DNA of 64,000 nt from Clostridium algoriphilum (GCF_020443705.1 NZ_JAIZZK010000012.1:1-64000); one strand, 5' to 3'; positions 44,976-54,324 are shown, counted from the first letter of the stretch. The notes: generated by a model not told the origin, from the sequence alone. Program-made: numbers and translations.

Positions 44976-46025
44976 TTAACTAATTTTACTTTTTAATTCT
45001 TTTATATTTTCAATCTCATCTTTATTACCAACAAATATCGTATCGTCATTTTCAACTACAAATATATCATCAAGTCCAGATATAACTATTTGTTTACCAT
45101 TACTAATAATAATGTTATTACTGCACTCAAAGTTTTGTACATCACCCATACAAACGTTATTGTCGCAGTCTTTCTCAGAAAACCTCTCTACTGCCTCCCA
45201 GCTACCAACATCATCCCATCCAAAGTTTCCTGGAATAACGAATATTTCTTTTACTTTCTCCATAATTCCAAAATCTACAGATATGCCCTCTATTTTACGA
45301 TACTTTTTTTCAAGTACTCTATGGTAATCTTCTTTGCTGGTTGATGCTATTTCACTTAACAATTTATATGTTTCTTTCATATGAAGTCTTGTAAGTCTTA
45401 AAATATTAGCAGCCTTCCAAATAAACATTCCACCATTCCAAAGATAATTTCCATCTTCTAAATACTCCTTAGCCGTATCTAAGTCTGGTTTTTCTACAAA
45501 CTTGTTAACGCATCTAACTTCGAAACCATTCATTTCACTATCCATATCGCTGTAATTTATATATCCATAGCCCGTTTCCGGTCTATCTGGTTTCATTCCT
45601 ATGGTTACTATTGCATCGCAATTTTTATTTACAAATTCATCAGCAGTATTTAACACTTTAAGAAAGCTGTCTTCGTTCTGAATAATATGATCTGATGGAA
45701 GTACTGCTATTGTAGCGTCTTCATATATTTTATTAATATGAAAAGCAGAAAGTGCTATGCAAGGTGCTGTGTTTTTCCCTACTGGTTCTGCGATAATGTT
45801 TCTGTGAGGCAAATCAGGTATCTGCTCCTTAACTAAATCCATGTATCGATTTCCTGTTACTATAAATATTCTTTCTATAGGAATAAGTTTTTCTAACCTT
45901 TTAACACTCATTTGAATCATTGTATCCTCGCCAGTAAGATTTAAAAACTGCTTGGGTTTATCTTCAGTGGACAAAGGCCAGAATCTAGTTCCTTTCCCCC
46001 CTGCCATTATTAACGCACATAACAT
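44976..46025 (-). CDS. manC: Mannose-1-phosphate guanylyltransferase
   Basis: 349 residues. It forms GDP-mannose from GTP and mannose-1-phosphate. ALIMAGGKGTRFWPLSTEDK (4-23), VLPSDH, FVEKPD, LWNGGMFIWK and FGWDDVGSWEAV match the short ManC form without the phosphomannose isomerase domain. ATG at 46025 is chosen over one 6 bp upstream because the GGGGAGG spacing is better. manA and manB homologues are not in the window. Confidence 0.95.
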   Translation of the reverse strand: MLCALIMAGGKGTRFWPLSTEDKPKQFLNLTGEDTMIQMSVKRLEKLIPIERIFIVTGNRYMDLVKEQIPDLPHRNIIAEPVGKNTAPCIALSAFHINKIYEDATIAVLPSDHIIQNEDSFLKVLNTADEFVNKNCDAIVTIGMKPDRPETGYGYINYSDMDSEMNGFEVRCVNKFVEKPDLDTAKEYLEDGNYLWNGGMFIWKAANILRLTRLHMKETYKLLSEIASTSKEDYHRVLEKKYRKIEGISVDFGIMEKVKEIFVIPGNFGWDDVGSWEAVERFSEKDCDNNVCMGDVQNFECSNNIIISNGKQIVISGLDDIFVVENDDTIFVGNKDEIENIKELKSKIS

Positions 46026-46064
46026 GTACATAACCTCCCCTTATAAATTGTAATTGAACTCTGC

Positions 46065-46733
46065 TTAACTAGCCTTATCATCACCGAATAGTACTCCCAC
46101 CGTTTTAAAAATAAGTATTATGTCCACTATTGTGTTCCTATTCATTAAATACTCAACGTCCATTTCCATCCATTCTTCAAAACTAACATCGCTCCGTCCA
46201 TTTACCTGCCAATAACAAGTTAAACCTGGTTTTGCAACTAATCTTTGTTTTTGAAAGGACGTAAACTGCGCCACTTCTTTGGGAAGACTTGGCCTTGGTC
46301 CAACTAGTGACATTTCTCCCTTTAATATATTAATAAGTTGAGGTAACTCATCTAAGCTTGTCTTTCTTATGAACTTTCCTATCTTAGTTATTCTTGGATC
46401 TTCTTTTATTTTAAACATAGGTCCTGACATTTCATTCTCCTCTTCAAGCTTATGTAGAAGACCCTCTGCATTTGTACACATGGATCTAAATTTATACATC
46501 ATAAATCTATTACCATCTTGTCCAACTCTACTCTGCGCAAAAAAAATAGGTCCCTTTGAATCTATCTTAATCCAAATGGCCACCACAATCATCACTGGGC
46601 TTACTAATATGATTCCACATAAAGCGCCTATAATATCAATTAATCTTTTCACTATAAAATACCCTAAGTTCTTCTCGTTTTTTGAATAAACCTCATTTTG
46701 TCTTACGTTTGAATCTTCTCTTGTCTTTTGCAT
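46065..46733 (-). CDS. Priming polyprenyl-phosphate sugar-phosphotransferase
   Basis: 222 residues of the small monotopic phosphoglycosyltransferase family (RfbP/WcaJ C-terminal domain). A reentrant hydrophobic segment (about 30-52) is followed by FRSMCTNAEG, the conserved RKTSLDELPQLINILKGEMS, LVGPRP and GLTCYWQVNGRSD. It puts the first sugar-1-phosphate on undecaprenyl phosphate. First gene of cluster A and the only priming enzyme seen in the window, so cluster B may depend on it. A GGGAGGG site is about 7 bp before the ATG. Confidence 0.94.
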   Translation of the reverse strand: MQKTREDSNVRQNEVYSKNEKNLGYFIVKRLIDIIGALCGIILVSPVMIVVAIWIKIDSKGPIFFAQSRVGQDGNRFMMYKFRSMCTNAEGLLHKLEEENEMSGPMFKIKEDPRITKIGKFIRKTSLDELPQLINILKGEMSLVGPRPSLPKEVAQFTSFQKQRLVAKPGLTCYWQVNGRSDVSFEEWMEMDVEYLMNRNTIVDIILIFKTVGVLFGDDKAS

Positions 46734-46751
46734 TCATATCCCTCCCTTATT

Positions 46752-46780
46752 TTTATAATATGCAAATTTCGACTTGTCTA
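46752..46780 (-). promoter_or_regulatory. Candidate promoter of cluster A
   Basis: On the minus strand: TAGACA, 17-bp spacer, TATAAA, close to the start of the priming transferase. It would give a very short leader of about 10-15 nt. By-eye match only. Confidence 0.4.
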
Positions 46781-47366
46781 TAAATGTGTTAGTAATGTGT
46801 ATACCATAGTATGTACATTAAATACTTATTTACATTTTTAATCAAATTTTAATATTTTTCAATTTAATACCATATTTTTTTGTAAATAAATATACCTTGA
46901 AATATTACATACAAGGGGTCAGCCATTATACATTTATTGACTTAATGTTGTATTTTGTATAATTGTTGTTTTATATATAATAGAACATTAACGTTCTATC
47001 TATTTTTTTTATACAACTATAGCTTTAATTAAATATTCAATTCAATAAGTTAAATATAATATAATTTTTAGTATATAGAGAGTATACCATAATTCTACAT
47101 AATGTGTGTTAAGATTTTATTAAGTTTGTTATACACGACACAAATATGCATATTTGTTGTATTTTTTTATGCATCTTTTTATATATATTTTACATTTTTA
47201 TTTTTTATATTCTTATCAAACTAAAGTTTTTGAAAAAATACGTTAAAACTCGGTTAATTAAAGTAAATCTTATACCTATATTAAAAAAACTTAACGCGAA
47301 TAAACTTAATCTCATAATTAGTTAAATGTTAACACTTTATATTACACTGTATAACTTAATCCTATT
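46781..47366. other. Long AT-rich gene-free region upstream of cluster A
   Basis: About 590 bp without a credible gene. It holds the palindrome CAAATATGCATATTTG (47141-47156) and the near-palindrome TAGAACATTAACGTTCTA (46981-46998), either of which could be a regulator site. No known riboswitch motif was recognised. Confidence 0.5.
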
Positions 47367-47407
47367 AAAAAAGCACACTCCCATTAGTATAGGAATGTGT
47401 TTTTTAA
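47367..47407 (-). terminator. Terminator after the satellite pyruvyltransferase
   Basis: CACA-TCC/GGA-TGTG stem with flanking A and T runs. On the minus strand it ends in GCTTTTTTAA. It ends the 49869-47457 unit. Confidence 0.75.
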
Positions 47408-47456
47408 TAACTTTGTTTATATATATATCTTTTTAAGGGTATAGTGCATAAGTTAA

Positions 47457-48614
47457 TTAAGCAACATCTTTGACATTTAATGCTTCTTTTAAATAATCCA
47501 TTGCCTTTTTACGTTCAACTTCTAAAATTTTTGAAACATGTGTATAATCAGCTTCAAAGATTTGCTCCTTTGTACTAATGTTTTTCGCTAATCGTGATTC
47601 AAGGTTTAATGTTGAAAGTAATGTATCTATTCTTGAATTCATTGATGGCATTGCTCCTTCTCTATCAAATACCATAAACGGTGTACCCATTAATACCGAG
47701 AATATAACACCATGAAAGGAATCAGTACAAAAGATACTTGCTGAATTTATATAATCTATATATTCACTAGGAGAGACCTTATATGTTTCTCCATCTGTTA
47801 TGTCTGCCAAATTAACAATTTGCAATTCATTGTCCTTAGCTATTGTTCTTATTCTTTTCATATTAACTTCTGATATTCTCTCCATAAAGTATGTTAATAG
47901 ATATTTTTTTTCTGGCTTGCTTACTGCCTTATCCGAAATAGCTATCCATTTTTCTTTTGAAAGCATTAATGTTGGGTCAATTAAAACACTGGCTTCTCTA
48001 CCTGTTAATTCTTTAATAATATCTGCTCCTGCTTCTTCTCTAACAGATAAACACGACATTTGTGATAACCAGGCTTTATAACTTTTTTTATAATACTGAG
48101 GTATTTCCGCTATCCCGAAACTTGGAGAATATGTTATCCTCTTACTTGGAGAAGCGAAAGTTAAAAAGTCAATTCCAGAACCATATCTAAAATTAGGATT
48201 CCAAACTTGGTCACTTCCCGTTACAAAATAGTCGAATCTACTTGATAAATCCTTTGGAATATTATTATCTGATATACTATAATCTGTTTCTGATATATTC
48301 ACTTTAGTAAAGTTTTTAAATCTCTCTACTCTTTTAGTTATATTTGTATGTATTTTATTTTTATTTATATTTTTCCATATAATAAATTTAACTCTAGTGA
48401 AAAGTCCTTTTATTCCTAGTCCCATTAATCTTTTTATTCTTCCTACTGCTCCAATATCCTCTTGAGTTGCACCTGTATGTTTCGTGTTGTTAACAAGTGT
48501 TTCCACAGAAAATCCTAATGATTTTAACACTTCTTGTGAAGCATAATTTTGCAATCTATTACCATAGTTTTTATAATCGTTTATTGTTAATATTGCTATC
48601 TTTTTCTTTTTCAA
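47457..48614 (-). CDS. Polysaccharide pyruvyltransferase family protein (satellite pair)
   Basis: 385 residues. KKIAILTINDYKNYGNRLQN, FVTGSDQVWNPNF, YSPSFGIAEIP, LIDPTLML and FCTDSFHGVIFSVLMG are the family signatures. Related to the protein at 14235 rather than that at 34997. It starts at TTG with an AAGGAG site 7-8 bp upstream. It follows the F420-beta-like gene and has its own terminator, so the pair is a separate transcription unit beside cluster A. Confidence 0.88.
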   Translation of the reverse strand: MKKKKIAILTINDYKNYGNRLQNYASQEVLKSLGFSVETLVNNTKHTGATQEDIGAVGRIKRLMGLGIKGLFTRVKFIIWKNINKNKIHTNITKRVERFKNFTKVNISETDYSISDNNIPKDLSSRFDYFVTGSDQVWNPNFRYGSGIDFLTFASPSKRITYSPSFGIAEIPQYYKKSYKAWLSQMSCLSVREEAGADIIKELTGREASVLIDPTLMLSKEKWIAISDKAVSKPEKKYLLTYFMERISEVNMKRIRTIAKDNELQIVNLADITDGETYKVSPSEYIDYINSASIFCTDSFHGVIFSVLMGTPFMVFDREGAMPSMNSRIDTLLSTLNLESRLAKNISTKEQIFEADYTHVSKILEVERKKAMDYLKEALNVKDVA

Positions 48615-48678
48615 TTTATTTCTCCTTAGTACTTATTTTTGATTAAGTTTTCTTTTAATCAAATTTTCTTCTTTGTTA

Positions 48679-49869
48679 TTATCTGACTAACTTAACAATC
48701 TTTCTTTTTACAAATCTAAGTGCTCTCTTACTAAATGTAACTTTTCTTTGGAACCATGATGGTGGACTCATGTACTTTTTGATTACAAAGTTAAAATTTA
48801 TATCATTTAGATCTTTAAAAAACTTATCTCTGCAACTTGGTATATCTACAGAACTAACTATAGACGGATTTCCTTGTATAGCTTGTCCTAAATCACATTT
48901 CTGCGAGAAGATGTTATCTTTGCAGCCTTCTAACATTGTATTACCTTTATCAGTATTTATAAATATTAGTGAAGTTCCTTTATCATCATCAAGTTCAGGG
49001 TATTTACCGGCTATTCCCCAAAAGTCTCCAAGGGTAATATCACTAACTCTTGGAATACCCACATACGAGCATTTATAGCAGGAAGGCCTTAAATAGTAAT
49101 TCCTTAAGAAACCCATCATATATGCATCCATTCCAAATGTTTTACTATATTCCAAATCTTTATCAAAATGGATTGATACAGAGTAATTCTTCCATCCAGT
49201 TTTCTTATCTCTAAAAGTTACTTCTTTAATACTAGAATCATATTGAAGTTCTAGATTTTCCTTATACTTTTCAAATACAATAGGGGATGGTACACCATGG
49301 CATACTATATCACAAGTATATAACTGCTCATATTCGATTTGAAGAAAACTATATATACCTGCTATTTGACAAGGTGTTCCTACAAACAACACTTTTTTGC
49401 CTTCTTTAAGGTAATCCTTAGCTTTCTTAAAAGTATCGTTAATGTCGCTTTGAACGTATTTAGAACCCCTTAATTGTTTTAAGCCCTCTAATGTATTAGC
49501 CTCTTTATGAATTACATTAAGATCACTATTATATCCTGCTCCAAACACCACTCCATCATTTGATATTATACTCTCTGCTATGCTTGTGAATACACCACCA
49601 GATGAACTGTCACCACGGATGTCTTTGTTTGTATTCCAGGCTGCATAACAAGTTGGCGAATCATAGGATCTTACATTAGAATAGATTTTGAGTTCAGGAC
49701 ATACCTTTTCACATAATCCACAGCTAATACAATCATCTTTATTAACTTTTGGATACCAAAAACCCTCGACATCAGTAACCATCTTAATGCAATTTTGGGG
49801 ACATATATTGTAACATGCCTTGCATCCTGAGCAATTTTCTTTATTTATAATGTTAACGATATAAGTCAC
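48679..49869 (-). CDS. Coenzyme F420 hydrogenase/dehydrogenase beta-subunit family Fe-S protein
   Basis: 396 residues. Two N-terminal [4Fe-4S] motifs (CSGCKACYNIC, CISCGLCEKVC), then SSSGGVFTSIAES, VGTPCQIAGI, CDIVCHGVPSP and the Cys pair CYKCSY. Same architecture as the protein at 12929. It precedes the pyruvyltransferase at 47457, the opposite order to the pair in cluster B. Function in glycan modification unknown. Starts at GTG. Confidence 0.87.
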   Translation of the reverse strand: MTYIVNIINKENCSGCKACYNICPQNCIKMVTDVEGFWYPKVNKDDCISCGLCEKVCPELKIYSNVRSYDSPTCYAAWNTNKDIRGDSSSGGVFTSIAESIISNDGVVFGAGYNSDLNVIHKEANTLEGLKQLRGSKYVQSDINDTFKKAKDYLKEGKKVLFVGTPCQIAGIYSFLQIEYEQLYTCDIVCHGVPSPIVFEKYKENLELQYDSSIKEVTFRDKKTGWKNYSVSIHFDKDLEYSKTFGMDAYMMGFLRNYYLRPSCYKCSYVGIPRVSDITLGDFWGIAGKYPELDDDKGTSLIFINTDKGNTMLEGCKDNIFSQKCDLGQAIQGNPSIVSSVDIPSCRDKFFKDLNDINFNFVIKKYMSPPSWFQRKVTFSKRALRFVKRKIVKLVR

Positions 49870-50114
49870 GCCCTTTTCTTCATTTTTAGATATTATATTA
49901 AATATATTTACTCTAATTATTTATCTTAATATATTCTATAGCAAAATCCATTGTTCTACTAAATTTATTGTGTTATTATACATAATATTAAAAGTTACTT
50001 TAACAGTGTACCTTAATTATATCATGATACTACAAATTATGTAGATAGTTCTTATATTCTTAACATCTTTAATTTTCATAAACTACTATATTTTTTCTTT
50101 TAATTACTCTATGC
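49870..50114. other. Gene-free spacer
   Basis: AT-rich, probably the promoter region of the satellite Fe-S/pyruvyltransferase unit. No gene or structured element was recognised. Confidence 0.4.
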
Positions 50115-50143
50115 AAAAAAACCAGGAGATAAACTCCCGGTTT
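50115..50143 (-). terminator. Terminator after the 122-residue gene
   Basis: ACC-GGAG/CTCC-GGT stem with a short loop and an A-run on the plus side, which reads as a T-run on the minus strand. Confidence 0.7.
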
Positions 50144-50204
50144 CTGTATTTTCTAGAAAATATTTTTTTTAAAATATTATCAGAAGATTTTACTATTATA
50201 AAAA

Positions 50205-50573
50205 TTATTTATTTGCAAAGGACCCTACTCTTTTTAATGTTTTTTTCTTTGCAAACTTCTTGGCAATTCTTTTATCATATAATAGTTTTGCTTCTTCAAA
50301 AACTTTTTCATCTATTTCTGTTTTACCTAATTTTTCAAGTGCTTGAAGTAAAATTTCCTCCGCTACCGCTGAAATCACTGTAGTATTTCCTGCTTTATAT
50401 TCTTTATATTCTTTATCATGTTTCTTATAAATATCATCTCTAAATGACTTTCTCTTTTCAGCCATTTCCTTTTTTATTATCTTTTCTGCTTCTGAAAGAA
50501 TTTCATCATCCACTACGGTTTTACCGTTGTTTTTAAGTATGTCTTGTATAAAGGTTCCTGTAAGCGTAGCCAT
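50205..50573 (-). CDS. Unrecognised 122-residue charged protein
   Basis: Soluble and rich in Lys and Glu. It shows an internal repeat: ILKNNGKTVVDDEILSEAEK near the N-terminus and ALEKLGKTEIDEKVFEEAK in the second half, suggesting a duplicated alpha-helical unit. No known family recognised. A GGGGGG site precedes the ATG. It has its own terminator and stands next to the YtxH-like unit. Function unknown. Confidence 0.75.
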   Translation of the reverse strand: MATLTGTFIQDILKNNGKTVVDDEILSEAEKIIKKEMAEKRKSFRDDIYKKHDKEYKEYKAGNTTVISAVAEEILLQALEKLGKTEIDEKVFEEAKLLYDKRIAKKFAKKKTLKRVGSFANK

Positions 50574-50696
50574 ATTAAATCCCCCCCCTTAATTATTTTC
50601 AAATACCTCTTCCAAATAAATTTTTACATAAATGTCATCAAACTACATTATACTCCTATTTACCTTTTTTAGCTTTATTATATGGTAAAAAAAAAT

Positions 50697-50719
50697 GATT
50701 TCTGTACAATTCAGAAATC
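50697..50719 (-). terminator. Terminator of the YtxH-like unit
   Basis: GATTTCTG/CAGAAATC perfect 8-bp stem, 7-nt loop, and on the minus strand a run of nine T. Confidence 0.8.
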
Positions 50720-50786
50720 ACTTCTCGGTTTACTAATATCCTTTTTTAGAATGTCCTTATCTTAACATAGATCTAGATCAATTCTT

Positions 50787-51128
50787 CTATCTTTTTGTTG
50801 AGAATATGTTTTTTATAATATGTGAAATATCTACCATATACACTAAATATCTTTGAAATGATTCTGTTGACCTAAGTGAACTGGCGGTTGCCTTAACTAC
50901 TACTTCACTAACATCTTTTACATTGTCAGTTATTTCAAACCAATTTTTAAATGTTTTGGGTAAAGTAGACAATATTTCATTGATGTTATTTTCATTCTTT
51001 TTAATAATTAAATTCACACTTGATAAAGTTTTAATAAGTTTTAACAATCCTATTATAAGTAGAATTAAAATTGTTAAACCAAGAAAAACCAATATGCCTT
51101 GTCCTAATTTAAATATGTCCACATACAT
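50787..51128 (-). CDS. Small membrane-anchored protein (DUF948-like)
   Basis: About 113 residues. One N-terminal transmembrane segment (about 10-30), then a helical region (NLIIKKNENNINEILSTLPK) resembling DUF948-type proteins, which often follow YtxH genes. ATG at 51128 has GTGGTG about 7 bp upstream; upstream in-frame GTG codons form that site. It is cotranscribed with the YtxH-like gene 31 bp upstream. A cell-envelope stress role is inferred from context. Confidence 0.75.
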   Translation of the reverse strand: MYVDIFKLGQGILVFLGLTILILLIIGLLKLIKTLSSVNLIIKKNENNINEILSTLPKTFKNWFEITDNVKDVSEVVVKATASSLRSTESFQRYLVYMVDISHIIKNIFSTKR

Positions 51129-51158
51129 TAATAACACCACTATTCTTTAATGATTTTG

Positions 51159-51560
51159 TTATTTGTTATTTTCGTTTTTATCAACTATATTGGTTTGTCC
51201 CTCAATTGAAGATAAATCTTCGTTTTGACTTACAGTATCCTTTGAAGGTTTTTTTTCATTTAAGTATTCAGAAATTTTCACTTTAGCATCTGTAACACTT
51301 TCCTTGACGTCAGTAACTTTATTGTCAATAGTTTCCTTAAGTTCTGTAGTTTTTTCTTTAATATTGTTTGTAAGGTCCTTTGACGAACTAACAATATCTT
51401 CTCTAGTTTCTTTACCAGATTTAGGTGAAAAAAGTAATCCCCCTAGTAACCCACTAAGACTTCCAGCTGCAGTACCGAAAAGTACCTTTTTAGCAGTTTT
51501 GATTTTTGACTTTCTTTGTATTGCTTTTTTTTGTTTTTCAAACAAATTTAAAAATTTCAT
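51159..51560 (-). CDS. YtxH-like envelope stress protein
   Basis: 133 residues. The short glycine-rich hydrophobic stretch KKVLFGTAAGSLSGLLGGLL followed by FSPKSGKETRE is the YtxH signature. The rest is a long charged helix with repeated LTNNIKEKTTELKETID and KVTDVKESVTDAKV-like heptads. YtxH-family proteins are general-stress proteins of unknown mechanism. A perfect AAAGGAGG site precedes the ATG. First gene of a two-gene unit. Confidence 0.88.
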   Translation of the reverse strand: MKFLNLFEKQKKAIQRKSKIKTAKKVLFGTAAGSLSGLLGGLLFSPKSGKETREDIVSSSKDLTNNIKEKTTELKETIDNKVTDVKESVTDAKVKISEYLNEKKPSKDTVSQNEDLSSIEGQTNIVDKNENNK

Positions 51561-51634
51561 AATTTTTTCCTCCTTTAAAGTTAAACCCTATATGTACTTT
51601 ATTCAATATATGTATTCTATACAATATATTGGTT

Positions 51635-51668
51635 TTTGTCAATGTATTAATCGTAATACATTGACAAA
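51635..51668. repeat. Perfect 15-bp inverted repeat
   Basis: TTTGTCAATGTATTA and its exact complement around a 4-base loop (ATCG). It lies between the permease stop and the YtxH start, without a clear T-run. It may be a permease transcript end or an operator for the YtxH unit. Confidence 0.75.
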
Positions 51669-51697
51669 TAATTTTAATAAGGTAGTTTATTTCAATT

Positions 51698-53119
51698 TTA
51701 AGACTTTGGTTCACTATATTGTCTTGGTTTACTATGTTGGAGTATACTATGGTGCCTACCATATACAAAGTATATTGCTAGTCCAATTGCTAACCAAATT
51801 ATAAATCTAATCCATGTTTCTAAAGGCAATGCTGACATTAAATAAAAACAAGCAAGTATAGTAAGAATAGGTATAAGTGGTACCCAAGGACATCTAAACT
51901 TTCTCTCAGCATTTGGCATAGTTTTTCTGAGTACTATAACACCAATTGAGACTAAGACGAAGGCAAATAATGTACCTATATTACATAGTTTTATTATCTC
52001 CTGTAATGGTAAAAGTCCTGACATAATCGCAGCTATACAACCTGTGATTATTGTACAAAGTGTAGGTGTTTTGTGAACTGGGTGCACCTTTGAAAACGCC
52101 TTTGGAAGTAGTCCATCTCTTGACATTACCATAAATACTCTTATCTGTCCATAAAGCATTACAAGCAGTGTTGAAATCATTCCTATGACTGCACCGGTTC
52201 CAACCAAGGCTGCACCCCAGTTAATACCAAAACGAGTCAATGCATCTGGAATAGCGTTATTCTGACTAATTTCTTTAAATGGAACCATACCCGTTATAAC
52301 AACTGCAACTGCAACGTAAAGTACAATTACAACTCCTAGGCATATAGCTAGTCCCCTTGGTACATCTCTCTTTGGATTTATAGTTTCCTCTGCCGCTGTT
52401 GAAACTGCATCAAACCCAATATAAGCAAAGAACATAATTGAAGCACCTGCCATGACACCTGTCCATCCGAAAGGAGCAAATGGCTTATAGTGAGCTACAC
52501 TAATATGAAATACGCCAAGTACTATGAATAAAATAATTACGCCAATTTTAATTAAAACTATGACGTTATTTAATTTTGCACTTTCTTTTATACCTATATA
52601 TAATATGTAAGTTACAAGTGCAACTATAAGAACGGCCGGTAAATCAATAATGCCACCTGATGCTGGCCCTGTCGTTATTGCTGCAGGCAAATTAAGCCCA
52701 GCAGATTTTAACAGCCCTACAAATGTTCCTGACCACCCTGATGCAACTGCAGCTGAGGATACTAAATATTCAAGCATTAGATCCCATCCTATAATCCAGG
52801 CTATTATTTCACCAAAAGCAATATAGGAGTATGTATATGTACTACCTGCAACTGGGAACATTGTGGCAAGTTCCGCATAAGTAAGAGCACAAAGTCCGCT
52901 TGTTATTGCGGCTACAATAAATGATAAAACTACTGCCGGGCCTGCCATATGAGCACCAACACCTGTTGAAACAAAGATTCCTGTACCAAGTACTGCACCT
53001 ATTCCAAGTGCTGCAAGGTCAAATGCTGTAAGATTCTTTTTTAAATCAGTTTTTTTGGCGGCATGAAGCTCCATTTTTAGTGATTTTTTCTTCCACATTC
53101 TCTTCCAAATATTCTTCAA
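51698..53119 (-). CDS. APC-family amino acid permease
   Basis: 473 residues, 12 or more transmembrane spans. LAALGIGAVLGTGIFVSTGV (helix 1, the APC substrate-binding unwinding region) and SIMFFAYIGFDAVSTAAEE (helix 6) are diagnostic of the cationic amino-acid transporter-like YhdG group. Proton-coupled import is expected; substrate not predictable. The start is TTG at 53119 with GAGGAG 9 bp upstream. It is downstream of the sensor kinase, 44 bp apart, possibly cotranscribed. Confidence 0.93.
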   Translation of the reverse strand: MKNIWKRMWKKKSLKMELHAAKKTDLKKNLTAFDLAALGIGAVLGTGIFVSTGVGAHMAGPAVVLSFIVAAITSGLCALTYAELATMFPVAGSTYTYSYIAFGEIIAWIIGWDLMLEYLVSSAAVASGWSGTFVGLLKSAGLNLPAAITTGPASGGIIDLPAVLIVALVTYILYIGIKESAKLNNVIVLIKIGVIILFIVLGVFHISVAHYKPFAPFGWTGVMAGASIMFFAYIGFDAVSTAAEETINPKRDVPRGLAICLGVVIVLYVAVAVVITGMVPFKEISQNNAIPDALTRFGINWGAALVGTGAVIGMISTLLVMLYGQIRVFMVMSRDGLLPKAFSKVHPVHKTPTLCTIITGCIAAIMSGLLPLQEIIKLCNIGTLFAFVLVSIGVIVLRKTMPNAERKFRCPWVPLIPILTILACFYLMSALPLETWIRFIIWLAIGLAIYFVYGRHHSILQHSKPRQYSEPKS

Positions 53120-53163
53120 TTTGTTTTTCTCCTCGCGTAAATTAATCTTTAGATTAAATTTTT

Positions 53164-54246
53164 TTATTTATTTTTATTTACATCTGAAAATTCCACCCGT
53201 ATATTTTCAGCACTGCTTCTCACATTGCTTTTATATAGCATATTTTCCTGAAGTACCTTTACTGAAGGAATCCTTACTGTGAACTTACTTCCTTTTCCAT
53301 ATTCACTTTCAGCAAATATACTACCCCCTTGTAACTCTACGATAGATTTGACTAAACTTAAGCCTATACCCATACCTTCTGCATTTCTTGATAATGATTC
53401 GTCAACCTGCTTAAATCTATCGAAAATCATTTCCAAGTGGTCCGCTTTAATACCGATACCATTATCTTTGACTGATATTTCAACAAATTCATCCTTGTCT
53501 TTAAGTTCTACAAATATTTCGTCACCATTATTTGAAAATTTAATTGCATTTGATAAAAGATTCAATACTATTCTCTCTATCTTCTCTGGGTCACAAGCAA
53601 TATTTTTTTCTTCTATATCTGTATCAAAAATAATATTTAGGCCTTTGGTTTCAGTTAAGCTAGTTACAGACATCACTACTTCTTCGACAATTGATACTAT
53701 ATTGTTATTTGATAAATTAAGTTGAAATAATCCTGCCTTAATTTTTGATGAATCTACTATATTGTTTATAAGTTTAGACAACCTATAAGAATTTATTTTC
53801 ATTGAGTCAATATATTTAATAATAGTTTCACGTCGATCATCTAATGAACCATTATAGCAATACATTTGAAATAATTGTACAGCTGAACAAATTACATTTA
53901 ATGGTGTTTTAAGTTCATGTGAAACATTTGCAATAAACTCTTCTTGGGAAATTAATGTTTTTTGTAATTCTTTGTTGATTTCATCCTTTTTTTCAATTTC
54001 TTCAATTTCTTCATATATGCGAGTATAAATATACCTGCTAATTATAAAATTACATAAAATAAGTATAACTCCTAAAAAAATAAATAAATGCTGTTGAATT
54101 ATTTGAATATCCGCAACTTCGTTACTTACCTGTAAATCAATATTATTTAATAGCATATAAACACTAAATAATATTATAACTGCTGATAAAACAACGATTG
54201 GCAGATTTACTAATACCATAGTTCGGTGACTTATACTCTTCCCCAT
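53164..54246 (-). CDS. Orphan membrane sensor histidine kinase
   Basis: 360 residues. Two transmembrane segments (about 12-32 and 50-70) with almost no extracytoplasmic loop, a coiled linker (EEIEEIEKKDEINKEL), then HisKA with the phospho-acceptor in ANVSHELKTPLNV (about 107-119) and HATPase with NLLSNAIKFS, DNGIGI and GMGIGLSLVKSI. No response regulator is nearby, so its partner is encoded elsewhere. With such a small outside loop it may sense a membrane or internal signal. Confidence 0.94.
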   Translation of the reverse strand: MGKSISHRTMVLVNLPIVVLSAVIILFSVYMLLNNIDLQVSNEVADIQIIQQHLFIFLGVILILCNFIISRYIYTRIYEEIEEIEKKDEINKELQKTLISQEEFIANVSHELKTPLNVICSAVQLFQMYCYNGSLDDRRETIIKYIDSMKINSYRLSKLINNIVDSSKIKAGLFQLNLSNNNIVSIVEEVVMSVTSLTETKGLNIIFDTDIEEKNIACDPEKIERIVLNLLSNAIKFSNNGDEIFVELKDKDEFVEISVKDNGIGIKADHLEMIFDRFKQVDESLSRNAEGMGIGLSLVKSIVELQGGSIFAESEYGKGSKFTVRIPSVKVLQENMLYKSNVRSSAENIRVEFSDVNKNK

Positions 54247-54324
54247 AATAATCTATACCTTCTTCTCAAAAAATTACTACCAAATATAATTGAAAATTAG
54301 TTATTTAAGCAAACCATTGAAAAT

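Noticed and set aside
46981-46998. TAGAACATTAACGTTCTA as a LexA/SOS box
   Set aside because: The half-sites GAAC and GTTC are six bases apart, whereas the Gram-positive LexA site has four, and the neighbouring genes have no SOS role.
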